This document shows, piece after piece, positions 43,296 to 52,095 of a DNA stretch of 64,000 nt. The stretch lies in assembly GCA_045126815.1 (NCBI GenBank), contig JBGVPD010000014.1, positions 1-64,000 on the forward strand, read 5' to 3'. The translations under genes and the position numbers were made by a program. Below the pieces are notes generated by a model. The model was not told the origin of the DNA and did no database searches. It was given only the letters and a program-made list of their open reading frames with translations. Source of the stretch: RGIG1995 sp045126815. GTDB taxonomy: Bacteria > Bacillota > Clostridia > Oscillospirales > CAG-272. The stretch's first letter is position 1, and every line of letters begins with the position of its first letter.

Positions 43296-45576
43296 TTGTT
43301 TTTTTAGCTTTTGAGCTTGTGTCTTCGCGGGTATAGTTACACTTTTCGTTTCTGCAGTATACGAGTTTTTTTCTTTTTTTCATAAGAAGAACGTCACCGC
43401 ATTCGGGGCATTTTTCGTTAGTCGGCATATCCCAAGATGAGAAGTTACATTCGGGATATTTCTCGCAACTGTAGAAAGTAATGTGTTTCTTTCCGCCTTG
43501 TTTCGTTACTATTTTTGAACCGCAAAGAGGGCAGGTAACTCCCGTGTCTTTTACGATCTGTTTTGTGTTGCGGCATTTAGGATAAGCTGAACAAGCATAG
43601 AATGAGCCGAATTTGCCTGTGCGGATAACCATTTCCGAACCGCATATTTCGCATATCATACCTGTTTTTGCTTCTTCTTTTTCTACCTTTTCTTTCTTTT
43701 CCTCTTTGGGCTTACCGTCCTTGTCAAGAGGTTTGGTGTTACGGCACTGGGGATAGTTGGGACAAGCGGCAAATTTGCCATATCTTCCGTTCTTAACTAT
43801 CATTTTAACTCCGCAGTGTTCGCAAATGATATCGGTTTCTTCCGGCGGAATTTCAATTTCGCCTCTCTTTGCGGCTTCTTCTGCTTTTGCAAGACATTTT
43901 TCAAAACCTTCGTAGAATTCGGACAATACGTGTAACATATTATCGTTTCCGTTTTCGATAGAGTCAAGTCTGTCTTCAAGTTGAGCCGTAAATTTGTAAT
44001 CTATTATTTCGGGGAAATTTTCGATTATAAGTTTTGTCGTCATTTCGCCGAGGTACGTGGGTTTAAGAGACTTACCCTCTCTTGTTACGTAATCTCTGGC
44101 AATAATGGTCGTGATAATAGGTGTATAGGTACTGGGGCGTCCGATGCCTTTTTCTTCAAGCTGTTTTACCAATGAAGCTTCGGTATATCTGGGGGATGGT
44201 TCTGTAAAATGCTGTTCGGGAAGAACCACATCTTTTGTCAAAGTTTCACCCTCGTTGATCTCAATGGGTTTGGTCTGTTTTTCGGTGTCGGAAAATTCAC
44301 TGTGATCTTCCGGATCGTAAACCGAAAGGAACCCTTGGAATTTAACGTTATATCCGCTTGAATGGAACATATAACCGTTGGATTCTATCTCGGCATTTAC
44401 CGTGTTGAGTTGGGCAGATGACATCTGTGAAGCCAAAAATCTATCCCAGATAAGCTTGTAAAGTTTATATTGGTCGTTTGAAAGATATTTTCTGATATTA
44501 TCGGGAACAAATTTCATTGAAGAGGGACGAATAGCTTCGTGCGCATCCTGAGAATTTGATTTCGATTTATAAAATCTTTTTTGCTGAGGATAGTATTCTT
44601 CTCCGAAGGTTTCTTTGATATAAATTTCAGCATTAGCTGCGGCTTCCTGAGAAATTCTGAGCGAGTCTGTACGCATATAGGTTATAAGACCGTGTACGCC
44701 GCCGTTTTCACTGCCTAAATTTACACCTTCGTAAAGTTCCTGTGCTATCTGCATTATCTTCTGCGAACGGAATCCGAGCTTTTTAGACGCTTCCTGCTGA
44801 AGTGTTGAAGTTGTAAAGGGAGGTGCAGGATTACGGTTTTTAACGGCTTTTTTTACGCTCGTTACTTTGAAATTCGAGTTGTTTACGAGTGCAAAAATTT
44901 TATCCGTTTCTTCTTTTGTGTGAAGCTCGATCTTGCCGTTGTTATCACCGAAAAATACAGCCTTAACGGGCTTACCTTCCGAATTAAGAAGTTTTGCCGT
45001 AATAGTCCAATATTCAGTAGGGACAAACGCCTTGATCTCTTCTTCTCTTTCGACGATAAGACGTGTTGCAACGGACTGAACACGACCTGCGGAAAGTCCG
45101 CTTTTAAGTGTCTTCCAAAGGAAAGGACTTGCCTTGTAACCAACTATTCTGTCAAGAATTCTGCGTGTTTGCTGTGAGTCAACAAGGTCCATATTAATAG
45201 GCTTAGGGTTCTTGATCGCAGCCTTTACAGCGCTTTTTGTAATTTCGTTAAAAGATATTCTTTTAGCCTTATCGGGATCAATACCCAAAGCGTTTGCAAG
45301 ATGCCACGAGATAGCTTCGCCTTCGCGGTCAGGGTCAGTTGCGAGGAAGACTTTGTTGGCATTTTTAGCTTCTTTTTTTAGTTCGCTGATGAGAGGACCT
45401 TTGCCTCTTATGTTAATATATCGAGCTTCAAAGTTGTTTTCAATATCAACGCCCAAAGAACTCTTGGGAAGGTCGCGAACATGACCTTTTGATGCGGTAA
45501 CTTTGTAGCCGCTTCCAAGATAGCCTTTGATCGTATTAGCCTTAGCGGGAGATTCCACTATAACGAGATTTGACAT
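43282..45576 (-). CDS. topA: DNA topoisomerase I
   Basis: Type IA topoisomerase relaxing negative supercoils. The 764 residues start with the TOPRIM domain ([34 protein letters not shown]). The active-site tyrosine is in [12 protein letters not shown], and [10 protein letters not shown] follows. The C-terminus has four zinc-ribbon repeats (CEHCG, CEICG, CPLCG, CPECG with their partner Cys pairs). More zinc modules than the E. coli three-finger core are common in Bacillota. Confidence 0.97.
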   Translation of the reverse strand: MSNLVIVESPAKANTIKGYLGSGYKVTASKGHVRDLPKSSLGVDIENNFEARYINIRGKGPLISELKKEAKNANKVFLATDPDREGEAISWHLANALGIDPDKAKRISFNEITKSAVKAAIKNPKPINMDLVDSQQTRRILDRIVGYKASPFLWKTLKSGLSAGRVQSVATRLIVEREEEIKAFVPTEYWTITAKLLNSEGKPVKAVFFGDNNGKIELHTKEETDKIFALVNNSNFKVTSVKKAVKNRNPAPPFTTSTLQQEASKKLGFRSQKIMQIAQELYEGVNLGSENGGVHGLITYMRTDSLRISQEAAANAEIYIKETFGEEYYPQQKRFYKSKSNSQDAHEAIRPSSMKFVPDNIRKYLSNDQYKLYKLIWDRFLASQMSSAQLNTVNAEIESNGYMFHSSGYNVKFQGFLSVYDPEDHSEFSDTEKQTKPIEINEGETLTKDVVLPEQHFTEPSPRYTEASLVKQLEEKGIGRPSTYTPIITTIIARDYVTREGKSLKPTYLGEMTTKLIIENFPEIIDYKFTAQLEDRLDSIENGNDNMLHVLSEFYEGFEKCLAKAEEAAKRGEIEIPPEETDIICEHCGVKMIVKNGRYGKFAACPNYPQCRNTKPLDKDGKPKEEKKEKVEKEEAKTGMICEICGSEMVIRTGKFGSFYACSAYPKCRNTKQIVKDTGVTCPLCGSKIVTKQGGKKHITFYSCEKYPECNFSSWDMPTNEKCPECGDVLLMKKRKKLVYCRNEKCNYTREDTSSKAKKTNDEE

Positions 45577-45630
45577 ATATACACCTCATAAATTATGGGA
45601 TTATTTATTGTTTTTGGGGGGATTTCAGTC

Positions 45631-46851
45631 TTATGCAAGAACGAAGCTTCCTCCGGGTACAGCCTTTACTATACCTTGTATTTCAAGAATTGTCAATGAC
45701 GACATTATATCCGAAACGGAAATATGTGTATTGTTTGCAATTTCCTCGAGCGATTTTGGAGTGCTTTTTGAAAGTGACTCGCAAATCAGTTTTTGTTCTT
45801 CTGGAAGATGATCAAATGAAGCTGAGTCTTCTTTTTCGATCATATCTTCAAATGTTATCGATAAATCAGGTACGGTTTTTAATTCTGCTTTTTTCTGCGG
45901 TATTATAACCGTATTTGTGTCGTCAAAGGGGTTGTTTTTCTTAACCTTTTTAGTGCCGGACAGTTTTATTTTTTCGGGATACAGGAATTCGTATTCTCTT
46001 AAAATATCTTCAGCACTTTGAATGGCTTTAGCACCCGATTTTATAAGGCTGTTTGGGCCTGTGCTGTTATATTCACCGAGTCTGCCGGGAACGGCAAATA
46101 AATCTCGGTTTTGTTCAATAGTTTTGTGCGCTGTTATCATAGCGCCGCTTTTAATTTGCGATTCAACGATAAGTGTGCCCAAAGAAAGACCGCTTATTAT
46201 TCTGTTTCTTTGAGGGAAAGAATAACGAGTAGCTTTTGTTCCGGGCGCGTATTCTGAAATGATCGTTGCGTTAGAACAAAGTCGTTTGTAGATGTCTTCA
46301 TTTTGTTTAGGGTAGATAATGTCAACACCGCATCCCAATACAGCAACGGTTTTTCCACCTGCGTCTAATGCTGCGGTATGGCAGACCGAATCAATTCCCA
46401 TAGCCATTCCGCTTATAACGTAAGCGCCGCTTAAAGATAGGTCAAAAGCTATCTCGTATGCACAACGGCAGCCGTACGAAGAGGGAGTACGCGTACCTAC
46501 AGTACCTATACAAACCTCTTTGTCAAATTCGGGAATGGTGCCTTTATAATACAGCAAAACAGGAGGGTTCTTGATGGTCCTCAGTCTTGTTGGGAATAGC
46601 TTATTTTCATAGGTTAAAATACCTATGTTTTTCATTTGACACTCTTTCAAAATATTTTCTGCTTTTTGTGTGTCCTTGTTAGAGAGGGCTTTGACCTGCC
46701 CTTTGGTTAAACTGAACACGTTGTTTAATTCGTCTTCGTCAGCGTTAAATATCTTCTCAGCCGAGCCGAAGGTGTGGTATAAAACACTGAATAACGGTGT
46801 GTCGGGAGAACATTTTTCGCTTAACCAGATCCAATATATTAAATTATCCAT
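45631..46851 (-). CDS. dprA: DNA processing protein DprA
   Basis: Loads RecA on incoming single-stranded DNA in natural transformation. The 406 residues comprise an N-terminal helical domain (HhH-like), the Rossmann-like core with GTVGTRTPSSYG, VISGMAMGIDSVCHTAAL, LGCGVDIIYPKQN and VPGRLGEYNSTGPNSLI, and a C-terminal winged-helix domain (about 330-405). The gene is intact and sits before topA, as in many Bacillota. Presence of dprA alone does not prove competence. Confidence 0.94.
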   Translation of the reverse strand: MDNLIYWIWLSEKCSPDTPLFSVLYHTFGSAEKIFNADEDELNNVFSLTKGQVKALSNKDTQKAENILKECQMKNIGILTYENKLFPTRLRTIKNPPVLLYYKGTIPEFDKEVCIGTVGTRTPSSYGCRCAYEIAFDLSLSGAYVISGMAMGIDSVCHTAALDAGGKTVAVLGCGVDIIYPKQNEDIYKRLCSNATIISEYAPGTKATRYSFPQRNRIISGLSLGTLIVESQIKSGAMITAHKTIEQNRDLFAVPGRLGEYNSTGPNSLIKSGAKAIQSAEDILREYEFLYPEKIKLSGTKKVKKNNPFDDTNTVIIPQKKAELKTVPDLSITFEDMIEKEDSASFDHLPEEQKLICESLSKSTPKSLEEIANNTHISVSDIMSSLTILEIQGIVKAVPGGSFVLA

Positions 46852-46860
46852 ATTGACTTT

Positions 46861-47643
46861 TTACCTGTAAGTTTCCCAAAGCAAAACAGAGGCAGCCGAT
46901 GAAACGTTAAGAGACTCGGCGTCTTTTTCCATAGGAATTATGACCGTTCCCGAACATGCTTGAATGATATCATCATCTAAACCGTGCCCCTCGTTGCCCA
47001 TAACGAAACAACTGTTTTTTATATCGGAAACGTTCTGAACGGGAATAGCTTTGTCGGTCAACGCGGTTGCGTAAACCTTAACCCCTGATTTCTTGATTGT
47101 TTCTATTGTATTACACAGATCATTCGAGGTGTACGTTCTCATTCTGAACATAGCGCCCATAGATGCTCTGATTGTTTTCTGATTATAAATATCGGCGCTG
47201 TCGCTTGAAAGAATAAGCGTCTTTTTGCCGAATGCAGCCGAAGTTCTTGCGATAGTACCTAGGTTACCGGGATCTTGTATACTTGAAAGTATAAGACAGG
47301 TATCTGATAGGTCGATATTGTCGGTGTTTGTATATGTTTTGTGGAGATTATCAATGTATTTTGCTACACAAATAATTCCCTCGGGTGAAAAATTCTCCGA
47401 CATTTTTTCGCAAACAGATTCGGATATAAGTATAGTTTTACTGTGTTTAGCTATATCGGGATATTTTTTATAACACTTTTCTGTCATAAATATACGTTCG
47501 ATCTCAACGCCGAACGATATAGCTTCTCTTGTTAATTTAATACCCTCAAAAAGAAAGGCTCTTCTTTTTTCGCGGTATTTCTTTTCTTTGAGTTTGGCTG
47601 TTTCAACAACAAGAGCGTTGTTTCTGCTCGTTATAATATCCAA
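46861..47643 (-). CDS. TrmH/SpoU-family RNA 2'-O-methyltransferase
   Basis: A 260-residue SPOUT methyltransferase resembling RlmB/TsnR-type enzymes. After an N-terminal substrate-binding domain (about 1-95, KKYREKRRAFLFEGIKL), the SpoU domain carries SSIQDPGNLGTIARTSAAFG (motif 1), VMGNEGHGLDDD (motif 2) and IPMEKDAESLNVSSAASVLLWE (motif 3), which form the knot that binds SAM. The target may be 23S rRNA 2'-O-methylguanosine or tRNA. It lies between rplT and dprA. Confidence 0.87.
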   Translation of the reverse strand: MDIITSRNNALVVETAKLKEKKYREKRRAFLFEGIKLTREAISFGVEIERIFMTEKCYKKYPDIAKHSKTILISESVCEKMSENFSPEGIICVAKYIDNLHKTYTNTDNIDLSDTCLILSSIQDPGNLGTIARTSAAFGKKTLILSSDSADIYNQKTIRASMGAMFRMRTYTSNDLCNTIETIKKSGVKVYATALTDKAIPVQNVSDIKNSCFVMGNEGHGLDDDIIQACSGTVIIPMEKDAESLNVSSAASVLLWETYR

Positions 47644-47735
47644 AAATAAGAGCCCCCTTTTTCAGTGATTTACATATATTTTTTATGCTTGTTTGACAAA
47701 ATAACACAAAATACAACTTTGCCTTTTGTAGCACA

Positions 47736-47760
47736 AAAACCCGGGAAAATCCGGGTTTTT
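47736..47760 (-). terminator. terminator after rplT
   Basis: AAAAACCCGG and CCGGGTTTTT flank a short loop (47736-47760). On the minus strand the stem ends in TTTTTGTGC. It separates the infC-rpmI-rplT unit from the rlmB-like gene. Confidence 0.82.
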
Positions 47761-47774
47761 GGTAGTATTATAAC

Positions 47775-48131
47775 TTATTTAAGTGCTGCTTTAGCTTTTT
47801 CTACGATTGCTGCGAAAGCTTCCTTGTCGGATACAGCAATTTCAGAAAGCATCTTTCTGTTAAGGTTGATGCCAGCAAGCTTAAGACCGTGCATAAGCTG
47901 TGAGTAGTTGATTCCGTTAACCTTTGCCTGAGCAGAAATTCTGGTGATCCAGAGTGCACGGAAATCTCTCTTCTTCTGTTTTCTTCCGATGTATGCATAG
48001 TTGCCACTCTTCATTACAGCCTGTTTAGCCATCTTGAAGTGTTTGCTCTTTGCGCCCCAGTAGCCTTTAGCGAGCTTGAGGATTTTATTTCTTCTCTTAC
48101 GAGTCATCATAGCGCCTTTAACTCTTGCCAT
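47775..48131 (-). CDS. rplT: 50S ribosomal protein L20
   Basis: Early large-subunit assembly protein that also represses its own operon by binding the infC leader in Bacillota. The 118 residues begin [24 protein letters not shown] in pieces of the family signature and contain [16 protein letters not shown]. The length is normal. It follows rpmI by 35 bases, and GGAGGACAAAAC precedes the start. Confidence 0.97.
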   Translation of the reverse strand: MARVKGAMMTRKRRNKILKLAKGYWGAKSKHFKMAKQAVMKSGNYAYIGRKQKKRDFRALWITRISAQAKVNGINYSQLMHGLKLAGINLNRKMLSEIAVSDKEAFAAIVEKAKAALK

Positions 48132-48166
48132 TGTTTTGTCCTCCTATTTTTCAATCAATTTATCAA

Positions 48167-48358
48167 TTATTTAATGAGTGTTCTAACTGTCGGTGCCATA
48201 GATTCGCTGAGGTATCCAGCTTTTCTCAAGCTTCTCTTACGCTTTGCGTTCTTAAGACCGAGGTTATGACGGTGATGCGAATGGTTGATTTTTACTTTTC
48301 CGCTCTTTGTAAGAGTAAATCTCTTAGCAGAGGCGCTGTGTGTTTTCATTTTTCCCAT
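48167..48358 (-). CDS. rpmI: 50S ribosomal protein L35
   Basis: A 63-residue basic protein of the large subunit. It begins MGKMKTHSASAKRFTLTKSGKV, and contains HHRHNLGLKNAKRKRSLRK, the family's arginine/lysine-rich stretch. The start at 48358 follows AAAGGAG; longer in-frame readings upstream are not needed and would be atypical. It lies between infC and rplT. Confidence 0.96.
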   Translation of the reverse strand: MGKMKTHSASAKRFTLTKSGKVKINHSHHRHNLGLKNAKRKRSLRKAGYLSESMAPTVRTLIK

Positions 48359-48442
48359 AGTAATGGACTCCTTTCTGGTTTTATGCGTCATTGTACCGAT
48401 TTGTTTCGGTACCGCAAAAGTCAATATATTTTGTGTATTATT

Positions 48443-48997
48443 TTATTTCGAGTTCTTGGAGGGAACTATCATCATAGACATAAATCTTCCTTCGAGAACG
48501 GGCTGTTTTTCAACAGTTCCGAATTCCGAACAAGCTTCCTTGAATTGTTCGAGTAACTGCTTACCGATATCCAAGTGAGTCATCTGACGGCCCTTGAACT
48601 TGACAATAACTTTTACTTTGTCTCCGCCCTTAAGAAATCTGTGGGCGTGATTAACTTTAGTGTTGAAATCGTTAACGTCAATTCTGCACGAAAGTTGAAT
48701 TTCTTTTGTTTCAATAGTCTGTTGTTTTTTTCTTGCTTCTTTTTCGCGTTTGTCGCGTTCGAAGCGGAATTTGCCGTAGTCCATGATCTTGCATACAGGC
48801 GGATCGGACTGAGCGGACATAAGCACAAGGTCGAGTCCCTTGTCATAAGCATTTTCCAAAGCGTCAATAAAGCTCAACATACCGAGCTGTTCGCCTTCGT
48901 TGGAAATAACTCTGAACATCTTTGAATCGGAGCATTTGAGCTCAGTTTTGATGTCTTCGTTAATAATGTTGTCTTTGGCGTTCGTGTTTTTTATTAT
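48443..48997 (-). CDS. infC: translation initiation factor IF-3 (ATA start codon)
   Basis: Binds the 30S subunit and checks start-codon pairing. About 184 residues: N-domain (NIINEDIKTELK...MLSFIDALENAYDKGLDLVLMS...PPVCKIMDYGKFRFE) and C-domain (IQLSCRIDVNDFNTKV, GDKVKVIVKFKGRQM). No ATG, GTG or TTG fits: the in-frame ATG at 49012 overlaps the GGAGG (49008-49004), whereas ATA codons at 48997 and 48994 lie six and nine bases after it. A non-AUG start is the known feature by which IF-3 regulates its own synthesis. The exact ATA is not decided. Confidence 0.93.
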   Translation of the reverse strand: MIKNTNAKDNIINEDIKTELKCSDSKMFRVISNEGEQLGMLSFIDALENAYDKGLDLVLMSAQSDPPVCKIMDYGKFRFERDKREKEARKKQQTIETKEIQLSCRIDVNDFNTKVNHAHRFLKGGDKVKVIVKFKGRQMTHLDIGKQLLEQFKEACSEFGTVEKQPVLEGRFMSMMIVPSKNSK

Positions 48998-49155
48998 AAA
49001 ACACCTCCACATAAAAATAAAAAAATGCACGAAATCAAAACAACTCCGTACAAAAGTATGTATAGCAAAATAAACCACACATCAATCATATTAACCTATG
49101 TCAGTCTGTGCTGCAAAGGTGAGAACGGAGAGTTCTGCTTCTTTTCTTTCGAGTA
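48998..49155 (-). promoter_or_regulatory. infC-rpmI-rplT leader (probable L20 leader)
   Basis: About 150 untranslated bases precede infC on the minus strand. They contain CCGTTCTCACCTTTGCAGCAC and GACTGACATAGGTT-like segments reminiscent of the L20 autoregulation leaders of Bacillota, where L20 binding favours termination. I could not fold it confidently and saw no clear terminator, so the class assignment is tentative. Confidence 0.4.
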
Positions 49156-49184
49156 ATTATATCACGCACTCCCTGTATTGTCAA
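49156..49184 (-). promoter_or_regulatory. promoter of infC-rpmI-rplT
   Basis: Minus-strand TTGACA (49184-49179) and TATAAT (49161-49156), spacer 17 bases. Confidence 0.85.
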
Positions 49185-49230
49185 GGGCTTTTTTAAAATA
49201 TTTTTGAGAATTGGTGTTGTAGTTAAACTA

Positions 49231-49259
49231 TTGCATTTTTGGGGGCGGTATGATATAAT
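49231..49259 (+). promoter_or_regulatory. promoter of the membrane protein-VanY-nitroreductase unit
   Basis: TTGCAT (49231-49236), spacer 17 bases, TATAAT (49254-49259), about 50 bases before the GTG start. Confidence 0.65.
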
Positions 49260-49309
49260 ATATAAAATATAAATGAACGTTCTTTTTGGGGAAAGTGGGG
49301 TGAGACAGC

Positions 49310-50203
49310 GTGGCAGACTTGAACAAGAAAAGCAAAACAGACGGAAATATGCACAAATTTAATAAAAATGCGCCTATGTCAAGGGGCAGGACGTCCGCGG
49401 GAACTTCGAATGTCGGAACGAGAATGAACATAAAAGAACAAACCGTTTCCCAAAGACGAAACGCTAAGGAAGCAAAAAAGATAAACCCCGATGCACCCGA
49501 AATAAAACGAAGCGCAAAAAGAGCGCAGGGCTACAAGATAAAAAAGAAGAAAAAGAAGATAAGCAGAGAAACCGTTCTTTTCGGAATGATGTTTTCTTTG
49601 ATATTTATTGTTATTGCAACGGTATTTTGCCTATCCTTTTACGGTAATCTTGTAAAAGTTGACAGTGTTGATTACGGTAATCTTAAACTTAAAATGGGGT
49701 TGTCGTATGAGCTTAACGAAATAAAAGGGCAGAAGATAAACCCTGAAGAGTATATGCGTGGCGGAGAAATGTACGTTAATATGACCGCTATGGCAGAAAA
49801 GTTTGGGTTCGTTATTACGGGCACAAGCGACTGTCTCAGATTTATTACGGATTTGAAAACGGGAGAAAACGTACGTGTTTACGTTGATACTCCTTTTGTT
49901 GAAATAAACGGCACAAAAGTAAGACTTAATTCGAAAATTACGCAAAACGGAGACAGTATATTTATTCCGGCGGAGTTTTTTGCAGAATACGTTAGCGGGA
50001 TAGAGATTGCTTATGACGAAGAAAAGTCAGTTATAAGCGTATTGCGCAGTACGGAGATCAACGAAAACGGTCATCTGGCCGAGCAAAATATTACTTTTAC
50101 GCTTAAGGCGATAAAAGAAAGCGTATCTTTGCCCGAAGAAAATTTGACCGACGAGGAAAAGGCGAAAACATTCTTTCCTTCGTTATCAACTCCTGCAAAC
50201 TAA
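49310..50203 (+). CDS. single-pass membrane protein with a copper-amine-oxidase-N-like extracellular domain
   Basis: A 297-residue protein I cannot assign to a named gene. A long, very basic cytoplasmic tail (about residues 1-83, ending in a run of lysines) leads to one transmembrane helix (about 89-111). The exterior part contains a stalk-like domain (MYVNMTAMAEKFGF ... VEINGTKVRLNSKITQNGDSIFIPAEFFAEYVSG) of the copper amine oxidase N-terminal type, a wall-binding module common in Clostridia. GTG 49310 follows GGGGTGAG; an ATG at 49349 is an alternative. It precedes a VanY-like peptidase, suggesting an envelope role. Confidence 0.65.
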   Translation: MADLNKKSKTDGNMHKFNKNAPMSRGRTSAGTSNVGTRMNIKEQTVSQRRNAKEAKKINPDAPEIKRSAKRAQGYKIKKKKKKISRETVLFGMMFSLIFIVIATVFCLSFYGNLVKVDSVDYGNLKLKMGLSYELNEIKGQKINPEEYMRGGEMYVNMTAMAEKFGFVITGTSDCLRFITDLKTGENVRVYVDTPFVEINGTKVRLNSKITQNGDSIFIPAEFFAEYVSGIEIAYDEEKSVISVLRSTEINENGHLAEQNITFTLKAIKESVSLPEENLTDEEKAKTFFPSLSTPAN

Positions 50204-50244
50204 AAAACACAACGATTTTTCAAAATAATTATAGGGGATAGCGT

Positions 50245-51360
50245 ATGGCAAGTATTAAGTGCAGAAAATGCGGAAATGTATTACATTTTAATCCGGATGC
50301 AACTAAAGTTATTTGTAACAAATGCGGAAGCGGTTACGTTCTTCAAAAAAAGTCAAATAGCGCATCGAATAAAACGCAGATAAACAGAAGAAGCCTATCT
50401 TCAAAAAATTATAATAACCGTCCTATAAAGCTTTTCATACTTTTGCTTATTGCTTTGATTACGATTGGAATTGTGATCATAGTTTCAAGAAGTGCCGATG
50501 CAGGTAAGACGGGCGGTAATAAGCAGGATCCTTCAAAAGTTACCGATATTGAACAGAGCACGAAAGACGTTACTACCAAAGATCAAAGCGACGATACTAC
50601 TGATGATACTACGAAAGAATCTGCTGATGATACTACCGTACCAACTCCTCCGATATCTCAACAGCCGACGGAGGTTATACCGACTTTTAATGCAGACCTT
50701 TCCGAGTATGAAAAGTATATGAATCCGACAGGGAAAGACAGAGATGCGTATCTTATACTTGTAAATCCTGACAATCCGTTAACGGCAAACGATGTTCCGA
50801 CCGATCTCGTTTCCGTAAAGAGTACACGAAAAGACGGAAGAGCAACACAAAAGCTTCGTGAGTATGCAGCAAAGGCGCTTGAGGCGTTGATGCTTGAGGC
50901 AGAAGCGCAGGGCGTTATAAAAACAAATACGCCGAGCGGATATCCACTCTCTGTTATGAGTGCTTACAGAACGTATGAATACCAAAATCAGCTTTTTAAC
51001 ACGTATGTTAACCAGGAAATGTCGAGTAAGGGAATATCTCGTGAAAAAGCTGAGGCTATTGTTGTAACGTATTCTTGCAGAGCGGGAACAAGCGAACATC
51101 AAACGGCTCTTTGCGTTGATATGCATACCTTGTGGTCTGCGGGAGTTGCCTTTAAAAATGAAGCTGAAGCTAAATGGTTAGCCGAAAACAGTTATAAATT
51201 TGGATTTATACTGAGATTCCCCGAAGATAAAACAGACATAACGAAAATAACGTACGAGCCTTGGCATTTCAGATACGTGGGCAGATATCATGCGACAAAG
51301 ATGCATGACTTGGATATGTGTTTGGAAGAATATACGGAATATTTGAAGAAAAACGGTTAA
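50245..51360 (+). CDS. zinc-ribbon membrane protein with VanY-like D-alanyl-D-alanine carboxypeptidase domain
   Basis: A 371-residue peptidoglycan peptidase. A cytoplasmic zinc ribbon (C6, C9, C24, C27) is followed by a transmembrane helix (about 61-80), a Thr/Asp-rich linker, and an extracellular M15B peptidase domain. Visible catalytic parts are SEHQTALCVDMH (H285, D292 zinc ligands) and EPWHF (E338, H341). It should trim the terminal D-Ala of stem peptides. No vanR/S/H/A/X genes are near, so this is ordinary wall metabolism, not glycopeptide resistance. It lies 41 bases after the membrane protein. Confidence 0.85.
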   Translation: MASIKCRKCGNVLHFNPDATKVICNKCGSGYVLQKKSNSASNKTQINRRSLSSKNYNNRPIKLFILLLIALITIGIVIIVSRSADAGKTGGNKQDPSKVTDIEQSTKDVTTKDQSDDTTDDTTKESADDTTVPTPPISQQPTEVIPTFNADLSEYEKYMNPTGKDRDAYLILVNPDNPLTANDVPTDLVSVKSTRKDGRATQKLREYAAKALEALMLEAEAQGVIKTNTPSGYPLSVMSAYRTYEYQNQLFNTYVNQEMSSKGISREKAEAIVVTYSCRAGTSEHQTALCVDMHTLWSAGVAFKNEAEAKWLAENSYKFGFILRFPEDKTDITKITYEPWHFRYVGRYHATKMHDLDMCLEEYTEYLKKNG

Positions 51361-51376
51361 AGTGAGGATTAGTTCT

Positions 51377-51898
51377 ATGGATGCTATGGAATGTTTACTT
51401 GAAAGAAGAAGTGTCAGAAGTTTTACTGACAAAGCTATTGATAGAGAGTCTCTTGAAAAGATAGTAAAAGCCGCATACCATGCACCCAGTGCTATGAACA
51501 GGCAAACGTGGCAGTTTACGGTTGTGCAGAACAAAGGTGTGATCGAAGAACTTGCTCAGTGTATACGTGTTCAGCTTAACAGAGACGCGGGATACAATTT
51601 TTATAAACCCGATGTATTTATTATATGCTCGAACGAAAGGGAAAACCCACATGCAATAGAGGATTGTGCCGTTGCTATGGAGAATATTATGTTGGCGGCA
51701 CACAGTCTCGGAATTGCATCTGTTTGGATAAATCAGTTTAAGGGAATATGCGACGAACCGCAGGTACGTGAAAAACTGAAAAAGATAGGTATACCCGATG
51801 AACACTTAATTTGGGGATGCGCGGCGTTAGGTTATGCGACCGAAGATGCAAAACGTAACTTTGTTAAAAATCCCGACGTTGTAAAGTGGGTAATGTAA
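51377..51898 (+). CDS. nitroreductase-family protein
   Basis: A 173-residue FMN-dependent NAD(P)H oxidoreductase of the nitroreductase family. It begins MECLLERRSVRSFTDKAI, then APSAMNRQTWQF (flavin-binding) and later SLGIASVWINQF and HLIWGCAALGYA. ATG 51377 is chosen because AGTGAGG (51361-51367) precedes it; the in-frame GTG at 51362 is part of that site. It follows the VanY-like gene by 16 bases and has a terminator after it. The natural substrate is unknown. Confidence 0.85.
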   Translation: MDAMECLLERRSVRSFTDKAIDRESLEKIVKAAYHAPSAMNRQTWQFTVVQNKGVIEELAQCIRVQLNRDAGYNFYKPDVFIICSNERENPHAIEDCAVAMENIMLAAHSLGIASVWINQFKGICDEPQVREKLKKIGIPDEHLIWGCAALGYATEDAKRNFVKNPDVVKWVM

Positions 51899-51911
51899 AA
51901 ATGGTATAAAA

Positions 51912-51948
51912 AAGCCCTTTCAAAAAAAGAAAGGGCTTATTTTTTTTG
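51912..51948 (+). terminator. terminator after the nitroreductase gene
   Basis: AAGCCCTTTC (51912-51921) pairs with GAAAGGGCTT (51929-51938), then ATTTTTTTT. Confidence 0.92.
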
Positions 51949-51985
51949 CAATTAAAACAATTATAGCAAAACTTTGTTTTATAAA

Positions 51986-52061
51986 AAGTTTTGGTGGTGT
52001 CAAGAGGGCGCTTTTTCAAAAGCGCGCCTTTTGTCAGGGGTTCGGGGACGAAGTCCCTGAC
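51986..52061. repeat. structured intergenic repeat, copy 2
   Basis: Same 76-base core and orientation as copy 1 (13775-13850), differing at four positions. Two of these form a compensatory G-C to A-T change in the GGGxC-GAA-GxCCC stem. It again lies between convergent genes, behind an intrinsic terminator. Similarity continues weakly on both sides (about 51969-52082). Confidence 0.8.
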
Positions 52062-52095
52062 ATGATCTCTTCTTTAAAAAACGCGTTAAAGTTTT

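Noticed and set aside
48998..49078. Longer IF-3 reading beginning at 49078 or at ATG 49012
   Set aside because: The extra residues do not look like IF-3, and the ATG at 49012 overlaps the Shine-Dalgarno GGAGG used for the ATA start.
26698..49184. Prophage or integrated island within the long minus-strand run
   Set aside because: Every gene is a conserved chromosomal housekeeping gene in usual order; no integrase, attachment repeat or change in composition was noticed.
50245..51360. Vancomycin resistance locus
   Set aside because: Only a VanY-like peptidase is present; no ligase, VanH, VanX or two-component genes accompany it.
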